From CAIQPS01 sp963843455 (GTDB taxonomy: Bacteria > Actinomycetota > Thermoleophilia > RBG-16-64-13), in assembly GCA_963843455.1 (NCBI GenBank), contig CAWJKE010000008.1, forward strand, positions 475,819-539,818: 64,000 nt of DNA, in the 5' to 3' direction. Made by a program: the position numbers and the translations under genes. Shown one piece after another: positions 1 through 9,003 of this stretch; the first letter of the stretch is position 1; each line of letters starts with the position of its first letter. Below the pieces are notes generated by a model, which made no database searches, had not been told where the DNA came from, and worked only from the letters and a program-made list of their open reading frames with translations.

Positions 1-747
1 TTCAAGGGAGACCTGGGCGAGTCGTACCAGCTAAAGCGCCCGGTCACGAACGTCTTGTGGGACAAGTTCCCGAACACCATCAAGCTTGCCCTCGTGGCCA
101 TCATCATCGAGGCGATATTCGGCATCCTGGCGGGGATACTGTCAGCAGTCAAGCGATATTCGTTCTGGGACATGCTGGTCACGCTCAGCACGTCCATCCT
201 CGTCGCTGTGCCCGTGTTCTGGTTAGGGATGCTTCTGCAGATCCTCTTCGGCATCAAGTTCAAACAGTGGGGCCTGCCGTATCTTCCCATGTCGGGCATG
301 GGCCCTGGTGAGTTTCCATCGTGGATGTACTACATCCTTCCGGCCGTGACCCTGGCTGCGATATCGACGGCGTATTGCGCGCGCATCACCCGGAGCCAGT
401 TCTTGGAAGTGCAAGGACAGGACTACATGCGGACGGCGTCGGCGAAAGGGCTCACGGGTAGCCAGGTCATCTGGCGCCACGGCCTCAAGAACGCCCTTAT
501 CCCCGTGGTCACGTACATCGGCCTCGACCTAGCCGCCATGATAGGGGGGACCATCCTCACCGAAACGGTGTTCAACTGGCCGGGTGTGGGCTACCAGATA
601 TACAAGGCCATCCTCTCCCGCGACTGGCCGATCGTCATGGGAGCGACCGTGTTCATCGTCATACTTGTGATGTTCATCAACTTGGCAGTGGATATCAGCT
701 ACGCGTTTCTCGATCCGCGCATCCGCTACGGCAAGACCGAGAAGTAG
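1..747 (+). CDS. oppB: Peptide/nickel-type ABC transporter permease, OppB/DppB family (5' truncated)
   Basis: This is the first inner-membrane permease of an oligopeptide/dipeptide/nickel-type importer. The reading frame is open from base 1, and its first residues (FKGDLGESY, then RPV) match the conserved region before TM2 of DppB/OppB, so the true start lies upstream; the internal TTG at 55 is not the start. The EAA loop that contacts the ATPases is visible as DYMRTASAKGL at about 125-135 of the visible part, with the usual membrane segments on both sides. The gene is followed after 9 nt by the second permease and then by two ATPases. The substrate-binding protein must lie outside the window, so the substrate cannot be named. 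Confidence 0.95.
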   Translation, partial: FKGDLGESYQLKRPVTNVLWDKFPNTIKLALVAIIIEAIFGILAGILSAVKRYSFWDMLVTLSTSILVAVPVFWLGMLLQILFGIKFKQWGLPYLPMSGMGPGEFPSWMYYILPAVTLAAISTAYCARITRSQFLEVQGQDYMRTASAKGLTGSQVIWRHGLKNALIPVVTYIGLDLAAMIGGTILTETVFNWPGVGYQIYKAILSRDWPIVMGATVFIVILVMFINLAVDISYAFLDPRIRYGKTEK

Positions 748-756
748 GGCAAGTAG

Positions 757-1716
757 ATGAAGTATCCGTCCAACGAAGAGACCGTCGAAGTCCCGGGCGC
801 GCCGGCGGGAGGCGCCGGCCAGGCCGGCGTCGACGACGGCGGGCAACTGGCAGCCCGCTCGCTCCGCTCCGACGCCTGGAGGCGGCTGAAGAAGAACCGC
901 CTGGCGATGGCCGGTCTGATCTGGATCATCATCATGATCCTCGTCGCCGGCACTGCCGACCTCTGGGTGCCTCACTTCTTCGGCGATCCCACGGCCATCG
1001 ACAGCACCAAGTTGGCCCAGCAGTCCCTGCAGCCGCCCTCGGCAGCGCACCCCTTCGGGACCGACAAGCTCGGCCGTGACATCCTGTCCCGCACGGTGTA
1101 CGGTGCGCGGGTCTCGATCATGGTGGGTGTCGTCGCCGTGGGGATATCGGTCGTCGTCGGCCTGATCCTCGGGGCCATCGCCGCGTATTGGGGCGGATGG
1201 TGGGACAGCATCGTCATGCGTACCGCGGACGTGTTCTTCGCCTTCCCCTATGTGCTGTTCGCCATCACCTTGATCGCCGTGCTTGGTCCGGGGGTGCAGA
1301 ACGTCTTCATTGCCATCGGTATCCTCGGGTGGCCCAGTATCGCCCGGGTGTTCCGGAGCTCGATCCTCTCCATCAAGGAGAATGAGTACGTCGATGCGGC
1401 CCGGTCGATGGGCGCCTCCAACCGGCGGATAATCTCCCGCCATATCATGCCCAACTCCATAGCCCCAATCATCGTACTTGCCACCATGAGTATCGGCGGC
1501 GCCATCCTTACCGAGGCGGCTCTGAGCTTCCTGGGCATGGGCGTCCAGCCCCCTGCGCCCTCCTGGGGCAACATGCTCTCCGAAGCCCGTTCGTTCTTCT
1601 TCACCGCACCCTGGCTGATGCTGTATCCCGGCCTAGCCATCCTGACCACCGTTCTCGGCTTCGTCCTGTTGGGCGATGGTCTCCGAGATGCCCTCGACGT
1701 AAAACTAAAGGAGTAG
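757..1716 (+). CDS. oppC: Peptide/nickel-type ABC transporter permease, OppC/DppC family
   Basis: This is the second permease of the importer. The 319-residue protein has a long cytoplasmic N-terminus, a first TM at about 47-67, the typical periplasmic segment with HPFGTDKLGRDILSR (about 105-119), and an EAA loop YVDAARSMGAS near 210. These are signatures of DppC/OppC. The ATG lies 9 nt after the oppB stop. Only a weak purine-rich ribosome site precedes it, which suggests translational coupling with oppB. Confidence 0.95.
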   Translation: MKYPSNEETVEVPGAPAGGAGQAGVDDGGQLAARSLRSDAWRRLKKNRLAMAGLIWIIIMILVAGTADLWVPHFFGDPTAIDSTKLAQQSLQPPSAAHPFGTDKLGRDILSRTVYGARVSIMVGVVAVGISVVVGLILGAIAAYWGGWWDSIVMRTADVFFAFPYVLFAITLIAVLGPGVQNVFIAIGILGWPSIARVFRSSILSIKENEYVDAARSMGASNRRIISRHIMPNSIAPIIVLATMSIGGAILTEAALSFLGMGVQPPAPSWGNMLSEARSFFFTAPWLMLYPGLAILTTVLGFVLLGDGLRDALDVKLKE

Positions 1717-1724
1717 GTTGTTCC

Positions 1725-2744
1725 TTGTCCGCGCTTCTTGAAGTAGACGATCTGCACATGCACTTCTTCACCCGCGACGGCGTCGTCAAGGCCGTCGACG
1801 GCGTGACCTTCTCCCTGGAGCCCGGGGAGACGCTGGGCGTGGTAGGGGAATCGGGCTCGGGGAAATCGGTGACGGCCCTTTCCATCATGCGGTTGATCCC
1901 CGAACCACCGGGCAAGGTGGTGAAGGGCGACATACTGTTCCGCGGTCAAAGCATCTTGGCCATGACGGACAAGGAGCAGCGGAAACTGCGCGGCAACCGC
2001 ATGGCCATGATCTTCCAGGACCCCATGACGTCGCTTAACCCCGTGCAGAAGATCGGTAAGCAGATAGCCGAACCACTCCGCCTCCACAAGGGCATGTCGA
2101 AGAAGGACGCATGGGCCGCCGCTGTGCAAATGCTGGAGCGGGTGGGCATCCCTCAGCCGGACGAGCGGGCAAAGAACTACCCGCACGAGTTCTCGGGAGG
2201 TATGAGGCAGCGTGCCATGATCGCCATAGCTCTGGCCTGCGGCCCAGATGTCATCATCGCCGACGAGCCGACCACAGCGCTCGACGTGACTATCCAGGCG
2301 CAGATTCTGGAGCTCATCCAGGAGGTCCAGGCCCGCAGCGAGTCGGCTGTGGTCATGATCACCCACGATTTGGGTGTGGTTGCCGACATGGCCGACCACG
2401 TGCTGGTCATGTACGCCGGCAGGTGTGTCGAGTTCGGTACGGCCGACGACGTGTTCTACCACCCGCTGCATCCCTACACCTGGGGCCTTCTCGAGAGCCT
2501 GCCGCGGCACGACGTGGAAGAGAAGGGGCTGCTACACCCAATCCACGGGCAGCCGCCCAGCTTGATCCACCTTCCCTCGGGATGCTCCTTCCGGCCCAGG
2601 TGCTCTCACGCCACGCCCTTCTGCGCCGCGCAGGAACCTCCGCTTCTCGAAGTGCGGCCCGGCCACAGCGCCTCCTGTCACTACTCCGACGATGAGGGGT
2701 GGATCGGAAGTTCTTGCACCGTCTCTACGAGGAGAGCTTCCTGA
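1725..2744 (+). CDS. oppD: Peptide ABC transporter ATP-binding protein, OppD/DppD family
   Basis: Cytoplasmic ATPase of the importer, 339 residues. Walker A is GESGSGKS at 41-48, the signature FSGGMRQR lies at about 156-163, and Walker B with the catalytic Glu is IIADEP near 180. The C-terminal oligo_HPY region with the conserved Cys pattern (SGCSFRPRCSHA, then C) is present and distinguishes OppD/F from other ABC ATPases. The start is TTG, placed about 10 nt after AAAGGAG, which overlaps the end of oppC. The stop TGA is 1 nt before the oppF start. Confidence 0.95.
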   Translation: MSALLEVDDLHMHFFTRDGVVKAVDGVTFSLEPGETLGVVGESGSGKSVTALSIMRLIPEPPGKVVKGDILFRGQSILAMTDKEQRKLRGNRMAMIFQDPMTSLNPVQKIGKQIAEPLRLHKGMSKKDAWAAAVQMLERVGIPQPDERAKNYPHEFSGGMRQRAMIAIALACGPDVIIADEPTTALDVTIQAQILELIQEVQARSESAVVMITHDLGVVADMADHVLVMYAGRCVEFGTADDVFYHPLHPYTWGLLESLPRHDVEEKGLLHPIHGQPPSLIHLPSGCSFRPRCSHATPFCAAQEPPLLEVRPGHSASCHYSDDEGWIGSSCTVSTRRAS

Positions 2745-2745
2745 G

Positions 2746-3816
2746 ATGACAGCGATGCTCAAGGTCGAGAACCTCAAGAAGCATTTCTACGTCGGTCAGG
2801 GGCTCATCACCGCCCGCTTCGGCCAGACCGTCAAAGCCGTGGACAACGTCTCCTTCGAGGTGCAGGAGGGGGAGACGCTCGGGTTGGTGGGCGAATCGGG
2901 CTGCGGCAAGTCGACTACCGGCCGCTGCATCAACCGGCTGCTCGAGCCCAGCGCCGGGCAGATACACTTCGGGGAGCTCGACGTCAATCAGCTCAAGGGC
3001 AATGCTCTGAAGCAATACCGGCGCGATGTCGCGTTCATCTTTCAGGACCCGTATGCCTCGCTCAATCCCCGGATGAACTTCGGGGAGATCATGTCCGAGC
3101 CGCTCGTGATCCACCATATGGGAACGCGTAAAGAGCGGATGGAACGCTGCAAGATGATGCTCAAGACGGTGGGCCTAAGCCCCGAGCACATCAACCGCTA
3201 CCCGCACGAGTTCTCCGGCGGACAGCGACAGCGGGTCGGCATCGCTCGTGCTCTGATGATGCGCCCGAAGATGATCATCTGCGACGAGCCGGTATCGGCT
3301 CTCGATGTCTCCATCCAGGCGCAGATCATCAACCTGCTGGAGGAGTTGCAGGAGGAGTTCAAACTCACGTACCTCTTCATCGCGCACGACCTGGCGGTCA
3401 TCAGGCACATCTGCGATCGGGTGGCGGTCATGTACCTCGGCAAGATCGTCGAGATCGGCGGATGGAGAGAGGTCTACAATTCCCCGCATCACCCGTACAG
3501 CCAGTCGCTCCTGAGCGCGGTCCCCGTGCCCGACCCCGAGAAGCAGCGGCAGCGGCACCGGATCATCCTGCAGGGCGACGTGCCCAGCCCGGTCAACCCG
3601 CCGAGCGGGTGCCGGTTCCACACCCGGTGCCCCATAGCCCAGTTGCCGCTCTGCGCGGAAACGGAACCGCCGCTTCAGAATGTGGGGCCCGGGCATCAGG
3701 CCGCCTGTCACTTTGCCGCGTCATGCCCCATACCGGAAGGTACGAGCGGGGTGCCGTGCGGGCCCGACGACGATCCCTTCCAGGTCGTCCCCCGGCCGAC
3801 GCCCTACTCAGACTGA
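2746..3816 (+). CDS. oppF: Peptide ABC transporter ATP-binding protein, OppF/DppF family
   Basis: This is the second ATPase of the importer, pairing with OppD. I chose the ATG at 2746, preceded by GAGGAGAG at 2729-2736 and immediately after the oppD stop, giving 356 residues. An in-frame upstream ATG at 2692 would overlap oppD by 53 nt and adds no conserved sequence. Walker A is GESGCGKS (about 49-56), the signature FSGGQRQR is near 157, Walker B is IICDEP, and the oligo_HPY C-terminus has SGCRFHTRCP. The 3' end contains the promoter of rnpB. Confidence 0.95.
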   Translation: MTAMLKVENLKKHFYVGQGLITARFGQTVKAVDNVSFEVQEGETLGLVGESGCGKSTTGRCINRLLEPSAGQIHFGELDVNQLKGNALKQYRRDVAFIFQDPYASLNPRMNFGEIMSEPLVIHHMGTRKERMERCKMMLKTVGLSPEHINRYPHEFSGGQRQRVGIARALMMRPKMIICDEPVSALDVSIQAQIINLLEELQEEFKLTYLFIAHDLAVIRHICDRVAVMYLGKIVEIGGWREVYNSPHHPYSQSLLSAVPVPDPEKQRQRHRIILQGDVPSPVNPPSGCRFHTRCPIAQLPLCAETEPPLQNVGPGHQAACHFAASCPIPEGTSGVPCGPDDDPFQVVPRPTPYSD

Positions 3817-3824
3817 TATATACT
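3796..3824 (+). promoter_or_regulatory. Promoter of rnpB inside the oppF 3' end
   Basis: The -10 hexamer TATACT lies at 3819-3824 and a weak -35 (CCGACG) at 3796-3801 with a 17-bp spacer. The predicted start falls at about 3831, which is the first base of the RNase P P1 helix. The -35 lies within oppF and the -10 starts 3 nt after its stop codon. Confidence 0.65.
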
Positions 3825-3830
3825 TCCGGG

Positions 3831-4177
3831 GCAGCCTGGGTAGCCGCGGAGGTGCGCGTTGAGCGCATCTTCGAGGAAAGTCCGGACACCACAGAGCAGG
3901 GTGCTGGATAACGTCCAGCGGGGGAAACCCCAGGGAAAGCGCAACAGAAATTACACAGCACGCCGGCGCGGCCGGCTGCGAAGGTGAAATGGTGCGGCAA
4001 GAGCGCACCAGCGCCGTGGTGACACGGCGGCTAGGCAAGCCCCACCCGGTGCAAGGCCGAACAGGAGGCGCTTGAGGGTTGCTCGCCCGAGTCTCCGGGT
4101 TGGCCGCAAGAGCCGTCCGGCAACGAACGGCCTCAGATAGATGGTTGCCCACGACAGAATCCGGCTTATAGGGCTGC
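3831..4177 (+). ncRNA. rnpB: RNase P RNA, bacterial type A
   Basis: Catalytic RNA that removes 5' leaders from tRNA precursors. All universal blocks are seen in order: GAGGAAAGTCCGGAC (CR I), AGGGAAAGCGCAACAGAAA, the GGTGAAATGGTGCGG region with AAGAGCGCACC, CCCACCCGGTGCAAGGCC, the AGATAGATGGTTGCC block and the 3' ACAGAATCCGGCTTATAG (CR V). The ends are set by helix P1, GCAGCC at 3831-3836 pairing with GGCTGC at 4172-4177. No protein subunit gene is nearby. Confidence 0.97.
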
Positions 4178-4183
4178 TACAGC

Positions 4184-4211
4184 GGGGCTCCTTCCTTTCG
4201 GAAGGGGCCCC
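4184..4211 (+). terminator. Hairpin after rnpB
   Basis: A 12-bp stem with one G-U pair (GGGGCTCCTTCC / GGAAGGGGCCCC) encloses a 4-nt loop and begins 6 nt after the P1 helix. No T-run follows. It may be a terminator without a U tract or a 3' protective hairpin of rnpB. Confidence 0.55.
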
Positions 4212-4297
4212 AGCCATTTAGAATGCGGGCAGCAAAGTAGTAATGTTGGGAGCCCGTCTGCAGGTGCGGGGCGGGTCGCCGGCAAGGGGAGGTCGCG

Positions 4298-5638
4298 GTG
4301 AGGCAGAAGCGAGTGGTGATCATGGGCGCCGCGGGGCGCGATTTCCACAACTTCAATGTGGTGTACCGCAACGACCCCTTCACGCGTGTAGTAGCGTTCA
4401 CCGCCACTCAGATCCCGGGTATCGACCGCCGCACTTACCCGCCGGAACTCGCGGGGCCAAGCTACCCGGAGGGCATCCCTATAGTGCCCGAGATCGAACT
4501 CGAAGACCTCATCCATGACCAGGCGGTCGACGAGGTGATATTCGCCTACAGCGACGTGTCACACGAGCTCGTCATGCACCAAGCTTCGCGCGTCATGGCG
4601 GCCGGTGCTGACTTTGCCCTGCTCGGCCCTGCCAGCACCGCAATCGCGTGCTCGGTACCCGTCATCTCGGTTCTCGCCGTGCGGACGGGGGCGGGCAAGA
4701 GCCCGGTGTCGAGGTTTGTTGCCGACCTGCTCTTGAATCAGGGCCTGCGCCCGGTGATCATCCGCCATCCCATGCCGTATGGCGATCTCGTGGCCCAGCG
4801 GGTCCAGCGCTTCACCAGTCTGCAGGACCTCGATCGCTATGGCGCGACGGTAGAAGAACGCGAAGACTACGAGCCGCACCTTCGCCGGGGGCTGGATGTG
4901 TGGGCCGGTGTCGACTATCAGGCCATCGTCGCCCAGGCGGAGAAGGACGCGTCCGTGATCATCTGGGACGGAGGTAACAACGACTTCTCCTTTCTGCGCT
5001 CGGACCTAGAGATTGTGGTCGTCGACCCGTTCCGCCCCGGACATGAACTCGCCTATCATCCCGGCGAAGTGAATCTGCGCCGAGCGGACGTCATTGTTAT
5101 CAACAAGGTGAGTAGCGCGCCGCCGGCCGGTGTGCACCAAGTGGAGGCGAACGCACGCGCAGTCAATCCGCGGGCCACCATCGTGTGGGCCGACTCAGTG
5201 ATCACGGCCACCGACAGCGCGCGGATAGCAGGCAAGCGCGTGTTGGTGGTGGAGGACGGTCCCACCCTCACACACGGCGGCATGTCCACGGGCGCGGGCG
5301 CGCAGGCCGCCAGGCAGTTCGGAGCGGTGGAGCTCATCGACCCCCGGCCGTATGCCCAGGGACGGTTGCTCGAGACCTACTCCGTCTACCCTCACCTCGG
5401 TCCCATACTTCCTGCCCTCGGGTACTATCCCGAGCAACTCCGCGATCTGGAGGCCACCGTCAACGCTGTCCCCGCGGATCTGGTGGTCAGCGCCACGCCT
5501 TTTTCGCTGGGTAGCCTGATAAAGATCGACAGACCTCTCGTCCAGGTCGCATACGAGATGTCCGAACGGGGAGAACCCCGCCTGTCCGATGCCGTCCGCC
5601 AGTTCCTGCGTACCAAGGGAATCGCCCCCAATGCCTGA
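4298..5638 (+). CDS. P-loop protein of the COG2403 / cyclic 2,3-diphosphoglycerate synthetase-like family
   Basis: A 446-residue cytoplasmic protein. The N-terminus RVVIMGAAGRDFHNFN starts a Rossmann-like domain. A P-loop of the form TGAGKS near 131-136 begins a second domain, with downstream IIWDGGNNDFSF and VIVINKVSS resembling G-protein or SIMIBI-type nucleotide-binding motifs. This layout matches COG2403, whose members are annotated as predicted GTPases or cyclic 2,3-diphosphoglycerate synthetases. The biochemical role in bacteria is not established. The start GTG is preceded by AGGGGAGG at 4286-4293. It follows rnpB and precedes sodB; neither neighbour indicates a function. Confidence 0.8.
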   Translation: MRQKRVVIMGAAGRDFHNFNVVYRNDPFTRVVAFTATQIPGIDRRTYPPELAGPSYPEGIPIVPEIELEDLIHDQAVDEVIFAYSDVSHELVMHQASRVMAAGADFALLGPASTAIACSVPVISVLAVRTGAGKSPVSRFVADLLLNQGLRPVIIRHPMPYGDLVAQRVQRFTSLQDLDRYGATVEEREDYEPHLRRGLDVWAGVDYQAIVAQAEKDASVIIWDGGNNDFSFLRSDLEIVVVDPFRPGHELAYHPGEVNLRRADVIVINKVSSAPPAGVHQVEANARAVNPRATIVWADSVITATDSARIAGKRVLVVEDGPTLTHGGMSTGAGAQAARQFGAVELIDPRPYAQGRLLETYSVYPHLGPILPALGYYPEQLRDLEATVNAVPADLVVSATPFSLGSLIKIDRPLVQVAYEMSERGEPRLSDAVRQFLRTKGIAPNA

Positions 5639-5715
5639 GCCGAGGTTTGTGGCTCCGCGGCGCCGGGGTACGAGCCGCTAGACCGGAAACGTCGCCCGAG
5701 GAGAAGGAGCGAGAA

Positions 5716-6303
5716 ATGGCCTTTACCCTACCCGATCTACCTTACGCGAAGGACGCCCTAGCCCCCTATTTAAGCCAGGAGGCGCTCGAGTATCACCACG
5801 ACAAGCATCACAACGCGTATGTGACCAACCTTAACGGCCTCACCGAGGGCACCGACAATGCGGGCAAGTCGTTGGAGGACATCATCCTGGCGGCGGACGG
5901 GCCGCTGTTCAACAACGCGGCGCAGGTGTGGAATCACACGTTCTACTGGAACTGCATGAAGCCCGGAGGCGGGGGCGCGCCGGGAGGGGATTTGGCGAAG
6001 GCGATCGACGCGGCCTTTGGCTCGCTCGACGACTTCAAGAAGGAGTTGTCGGCGGCGGCCGTCGGGCAGTTCGGGTCGGGCTGGGGTTGGCTGGTGGTCG
6101 AGAACGGCGCTCTAAAGGTCGCCAAGACCGGCAATGCCGACCTGCCACTCAAGCATGGACAGACGGCTCTGCTGACTGTTGACGTCTGGGAACACGCCTA
6201 CTACATCGACTACCGGAACCTGCGGCCGAAGTACGTTGAGACCTTCCTGAACAACCTGGTGAACTGGGACTTTGTGGGCGAGAACTACGCGGGCGCGCGC
6301 TGA
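5716..6303 (+). CDS. sodB: Superoxide dismutase, Fe-type
   Basis: Converts superoxide to O2 and H2O2 in the cytoplasm. The 195-residue protein carries the four metal ligands His27, His74, Asp156 and His160 (DVWEHAYYID). Gln70 in AAQVWNH is the active-site Gln position characteristic of Fe-SOD; Mn-SOD uses a different one. I therefore predict iron, though cambialistic use is possible. The start is the ATG at 5716, preceded by GAGAAGGAG; the frame is open further upstream but has no homology there. A strong intrinsic terminator follows. Confidence 0.97.
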   Translation: MAFTLPDLPYAKDALAPYLSQEALEYHHDKHHNAYVTNLNGLTEGTDNAGKSLEDIILAADGPLFNNAAQVWNHTFYWNCMKPGGGGAPGGDLAKAIDAAFGSLDDFKKELSAAAVGQFGSGWGWLVVENGALKVAKTGNADLPLKHGQTALLTVDVWEHAYYIDYRNLRPKYVETFLNNLVNWDFVGENYAGAR

Positions 6304-6339
6304 GGTTCGCTGCTGAGGATCGCCCCGGAGGACCGGGAG

Positions 6340-6383
6340 GGGGTGGCGCGGACGCCTTCCGCCGTCCGCGCCACCCCGTTTTT
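6340..6383 (+). terminator. Rho-independent terminator of sodB
   Basis: A perfect 15-bp stem (6340-6354 with 6363-6377, GGGGTGGCGCGGACG and its complement) and an 8-nt loop are followed by TTTTT at 6379-6383. Confidence 0.93.
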
Positions 6384-6489
6384 CGCCCCGTCCGCCGGCC
6401 GCGGCGCTAGCGTGGGACGGCGTTCGGAAGCAGGATGCCCCTTTGGTAGAATCCGCCATGGCTCCGGCGGGATGGGAGGAGGGTAGCGG

Positions 6490-7734
6490 GTGCGAGGTGT
6501 GATCATCCGGGAGAAGATGAGCGTGAGGACGATGCTCGTCCTCGTTCTTCCCACGCTCGGCTTTTCTACCGCGCTCTCCCTCGTCACCACCTACTTGCCG
6601 GTGATCATGGTGCCCAAGTACACCACGTCGAACACGCTGGTGGGCTTTGCGATAGGGGGCGAGGGCATCTTTTCGGCGCTGATACCCCTCTGGGTCGGGG
6701 TGATCAGCGACCGCATCTGGACTAAACGCTGGGGTCGGCGTCAGCCCTTCATGATCTTTGCCGCCCCCTTCATGGCGGCCGCTCTCATCCTTGCCCCCTT
6801 CCAACCGGGCTACGTCCCCATCGCCATATCTACGTTCATCTTCTTTGCCGCGTACCACTTCTATACGTCGCCATACCAGTCACTCATCGCCGACGTGACG
6901 CCCGGGAACAGTGCGGGTAAGGTGCAGGGTTACCAGGCCTTCATGCGAGGCGGGGGCATGTTCCTGGGAATGGTTGTAGCCGGATTCCTGTTCTATCGCT
7001 GGGTTCCCCTGCCGTTCGTCCTCAACGGCCTGCTCATCATGCTCTTCACATATCTGATGGTCGTACAGATCGGCGAGCCGGAGCCGGAGAAGGTCTTTCG
7101 GCCCGAGCGCCCCGGCATCAGAGCCGAGATCAAACGCATCTGGCGCTCCACGATGGATAACAAGCCCATCCGCCGGTTCATGGTCGCCACCTTCCTCTGG
7201 GAATCGACCCTTGCGGGCCTGCGACCGTTCATGATGCTCTATTTCATCAACACCCTGGGTTCGACAACGCAGATCGGTGCTCTCCTGTTCGGACTGGTGG
7301 GGGTGACGTACATGGTCGCGGCCCTGGCCAGCGGGTATCTCGCCGACAGGTACGGGCGTTTCAGGCTCATGCGTGTCGGCCTGCTGGTGTTCCTTGGGGG
7401 CTGCCTGTTGGGCTTTTTCATGCGCGACATCAAATGGGCCTTCATCTTCTTGCCCATCTTCGGTCTGGGCGGCTCGATCGTCCTCACGCTGCCGTACGCG
7501 ATCCTGATGAGCCTCATGCCCAAGGAGCACATCGGCCAATTCACCGGCATGTTCTCGATGATGCGGGGGTTGGCCAACATCGTGGCCCCGGTGCTGGCCG
7601 GCGCTGCCATCGACATAGCCGCCAAATACATGCCCAAGGGAACGGAGTACTCGGTGGTATGGCTCTACTCGGGCGTGATGATCATCATCTCGCTCTACTT
7701 CTTCCGTAACACCGGAAAGGACAGCGTCATCTGA
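6490..7734 (+). CDS. MFS transporter, SLC45/GPH-like sugar carrier subfamily
   Basis: Inner-membrane secondary carrier of 414 residues with about 12 hydrophobic segments. The loop between TM2 and TM3 reads GVISDRIWTKRWGRRQPF, the motif-A variant of SLC45 and sucrose/H+ symporter-like MFS proteins. A second copy of the motif (YLADRYGRF) lies in the middle loop near residue 280. Sugar transport is inferred only from this subfamily resemblance. The start GTG lies about 8 nt after GGGAGGAGGG. The gene appears monocistronic. Confidence 0.85.
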   Translation: MRGVIIREKMSVRTMLVLVLPTLGFSTALSLVTTYLPVIMVPKYTTSNTLVGFAIGGEGIFSALIPLWVGVISDRIWTKRWGRRQPFMIFAAPFMAAALILAPFQPGYVPIAISTFIFFAAYHFYTSPYQSLIADVTPGNSAGKVQGYQAFMRGGGMFLGMVVAGFLFYRWVPLPFVLNGLLIMLFTYLMVVQIGEPEPEKVFRPERPGIRAEIKRIWRSTMDNKPIRRFMVATFLWESTLAGLRPFMMLYFINTLGSTTQIGALLFGLVGVTYMVAALASGYLADRYGRFRLMRVGLLVFLGGCLLGFFMRDIKWAFIFLPIFGLGGSIVLTLPYAILMSLMPKEHIGQFTGMFSMMRGLANIVAPVLAGAAIDIAAKYMPKGTEYSVVWLYSGVMIIISLYFFRNTGKDSVI

Positions 7735-7819
7735 AGTTTGGGAGGGTAGCCGGCCGGGGATAATCTAGGCACACCCCTCGGGAAACCACGTCGCGTGCGC
7801 GGCGGATCAGGAGGCCGAC

Positions 7820-8131
7820 GTGAGACCCGGACCCGACGTACGGCAATCAACCCAAGCCCGCGATAGCCAGTCGGCACGCCCGGTGCCTCATGCTCCGGAA
7901 GCACGACCCTCCATGGCCCTGAGTGAAGAGCAGCGGCGGTTGCTCGAAATACTTCGGACTCAACGACACGGGATGACTGCGCGGCAACTGGAGTCCAAGC
8001 TCTCCGGGCTCCAGGGAGAGGTCGGGCTCTTGCTCGAAGGCCTGCTGGAGCGCCAACTGGTCGCGCGGCTCAACACCGTGATTCCAAGCTACGTCTACCG
8101 GTTCGGGGGCGCCGAACCGAATAGCGAGTAG
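7820..8131 (+). CDS. Small winged-helix-like protein of unknown function
   Basis: A 103-residue cytoplasmic protein. The first 30 residues are low-complexity. Residues 32-95 (LSEEQRRLLEILRTQRHGMT, then a helix-rich region ending in VIPSYVYRF) look like a winged helix-turn-helix. The start GTG at 7820 has an excellent AGGAGG 5 nt upstream; the internal ATG at 7913 lacks one, so the longer form is preferred. It sits 56 nt upstream of murI, but murI has its own promoter. A DNA-binding role is only a structural guess. Confidence 0.6.
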   Translation: MRPGPDVRQSTQARDSQSARPVPHAPEARPSMALSEEQRRLLEILRTQRHGMTARQLESKLSGLQGEVGLLLEGLLERQLVARLNTVIPSYVYRFGGAEPNSE

Positions 8132-8172
8132 CGCACGTCGGGCCTCAAGCCAGGCCGGAAGCAGGCGTTTGG

Positions 8173-8178
8173 TAGAAT
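8173..8178 (+). promoter_or_regulatory. -10 element of a leaderless murI transcript
   Basis: TAGAAT ends 9 nt before the murI ATG, so the RNA would start at or within a few bases of the initiation codon. There is no Shine-Dalgarno sequence in the gap. The -35 region is poorly conserved. Confidence 0.55.
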
Positions 8179-8187
8179 CGCCTGACG

Positions 8188-9003
8188 ATGACTGATGACA
8201 ATGACCAGATCCCCGACCGGAGAGCCATAGGCGTGTTCGATTCCGGGGTCGGCGGGCTGACCGTTCTCCATGAGTGCCTCGTCAACCTGCCGCACGAAGA
8301 TTTCGTCTATCTGGGCGACACCGGCAACTTCCCCTACGGTCCCAAGCCTCTGGCCGAGGTGCGTCGGCTTGCCTTTGCGGCCACGACCCGGCTTGTCGGC
8401 CTCGGCGTCAAGCTGGTGATCGTGGCCTGCAACTCCGCCGCGGCCGCGGCCTTGCCCCAACTGCAGTCAGCTTTCGCCACTCCGATCGTGGGCGTCGTTA
8501 TGCCCGGGGCACGGGCGGCGGTGCAGGCGACCCGCGGGCGCCGCGTGGGAGTGCTCGCCACCGAGGCGACGGTTCGCTCGAATGCTTATCAGAACGCGCT
8601 CGGCGCTCTTGATGCCGGTCTCGAGGTGTTCGCACTTGCGTGTCCTCGGTTGGCGCCGCTCATCCAAGAGGGCGACGTGTTCTCCGAGGAGACCGAAGGC
8701 GCAGCCAGGGAGGCGACGACTGCTCTCAAGGTGGCGGGCGTCGACACGGTCATCCTGGGCTGCACTCACTACCCGCTGATATCACCCATGCTTAGGAGGC
8801 TCCTCGGGCCGCGCGTGGCGCTCATCAATTCCGCCGAGGAGACCGCGCACGAGGTGGGGGAGATACTGGACCGCAAGGAAGCGAACAACGACAAGGAGAG
8901 GGAAGGCGAGTATCGTTTTCTCACCACGGGCAATCCCGGGGAGTTTCGAGAGGTAGGAGCTCGCTTTCTGCAATTGCCCATACGAGAGGTGGAACGGACA
9001 TGA
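8188..9003 (+). CDS. murI: Glutamate racemase
   Basis: Interconverts L- and D-glutamate, supplying D-Glu for peptidoglycan. 271 residues. The family motifs are present: GVFDSGVGGLTVL near 12-24, VACNSAAA near 75-82 (first catalytic Cys) and LGCTHYPL near 190-197 (second catalytic Cys). The gene starts an operon with rph and rdgB, whose starts overlap the preceding stops, an order common in Actinobacteria. No ribosome site precedes the ATG; translation is probably leaderless. Confidence 0.97.
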   Translation: MTDDNDQIPDRRAIGVFDSGVGGLTVLHECLVNLPHEDFVYLGDTGNFPYGPKPLAEVRRLAFAATTRLVGLGVKLVIVACNSAAAAALPQLQSAFATPIVGVVMPGARAAVQATRGRRVGVLATEATVRSNAYQNALGALDAGLEVFALACPRLAPLIQEGDVFSEETEGAAREATTALKVAGVDTVILGCTHYPLISPMLRRLLGPRVALINSAEETAHEVGEILDRKEANNDKEREGEYRFLTTGNPGEFREVGARFLQLPIREVERT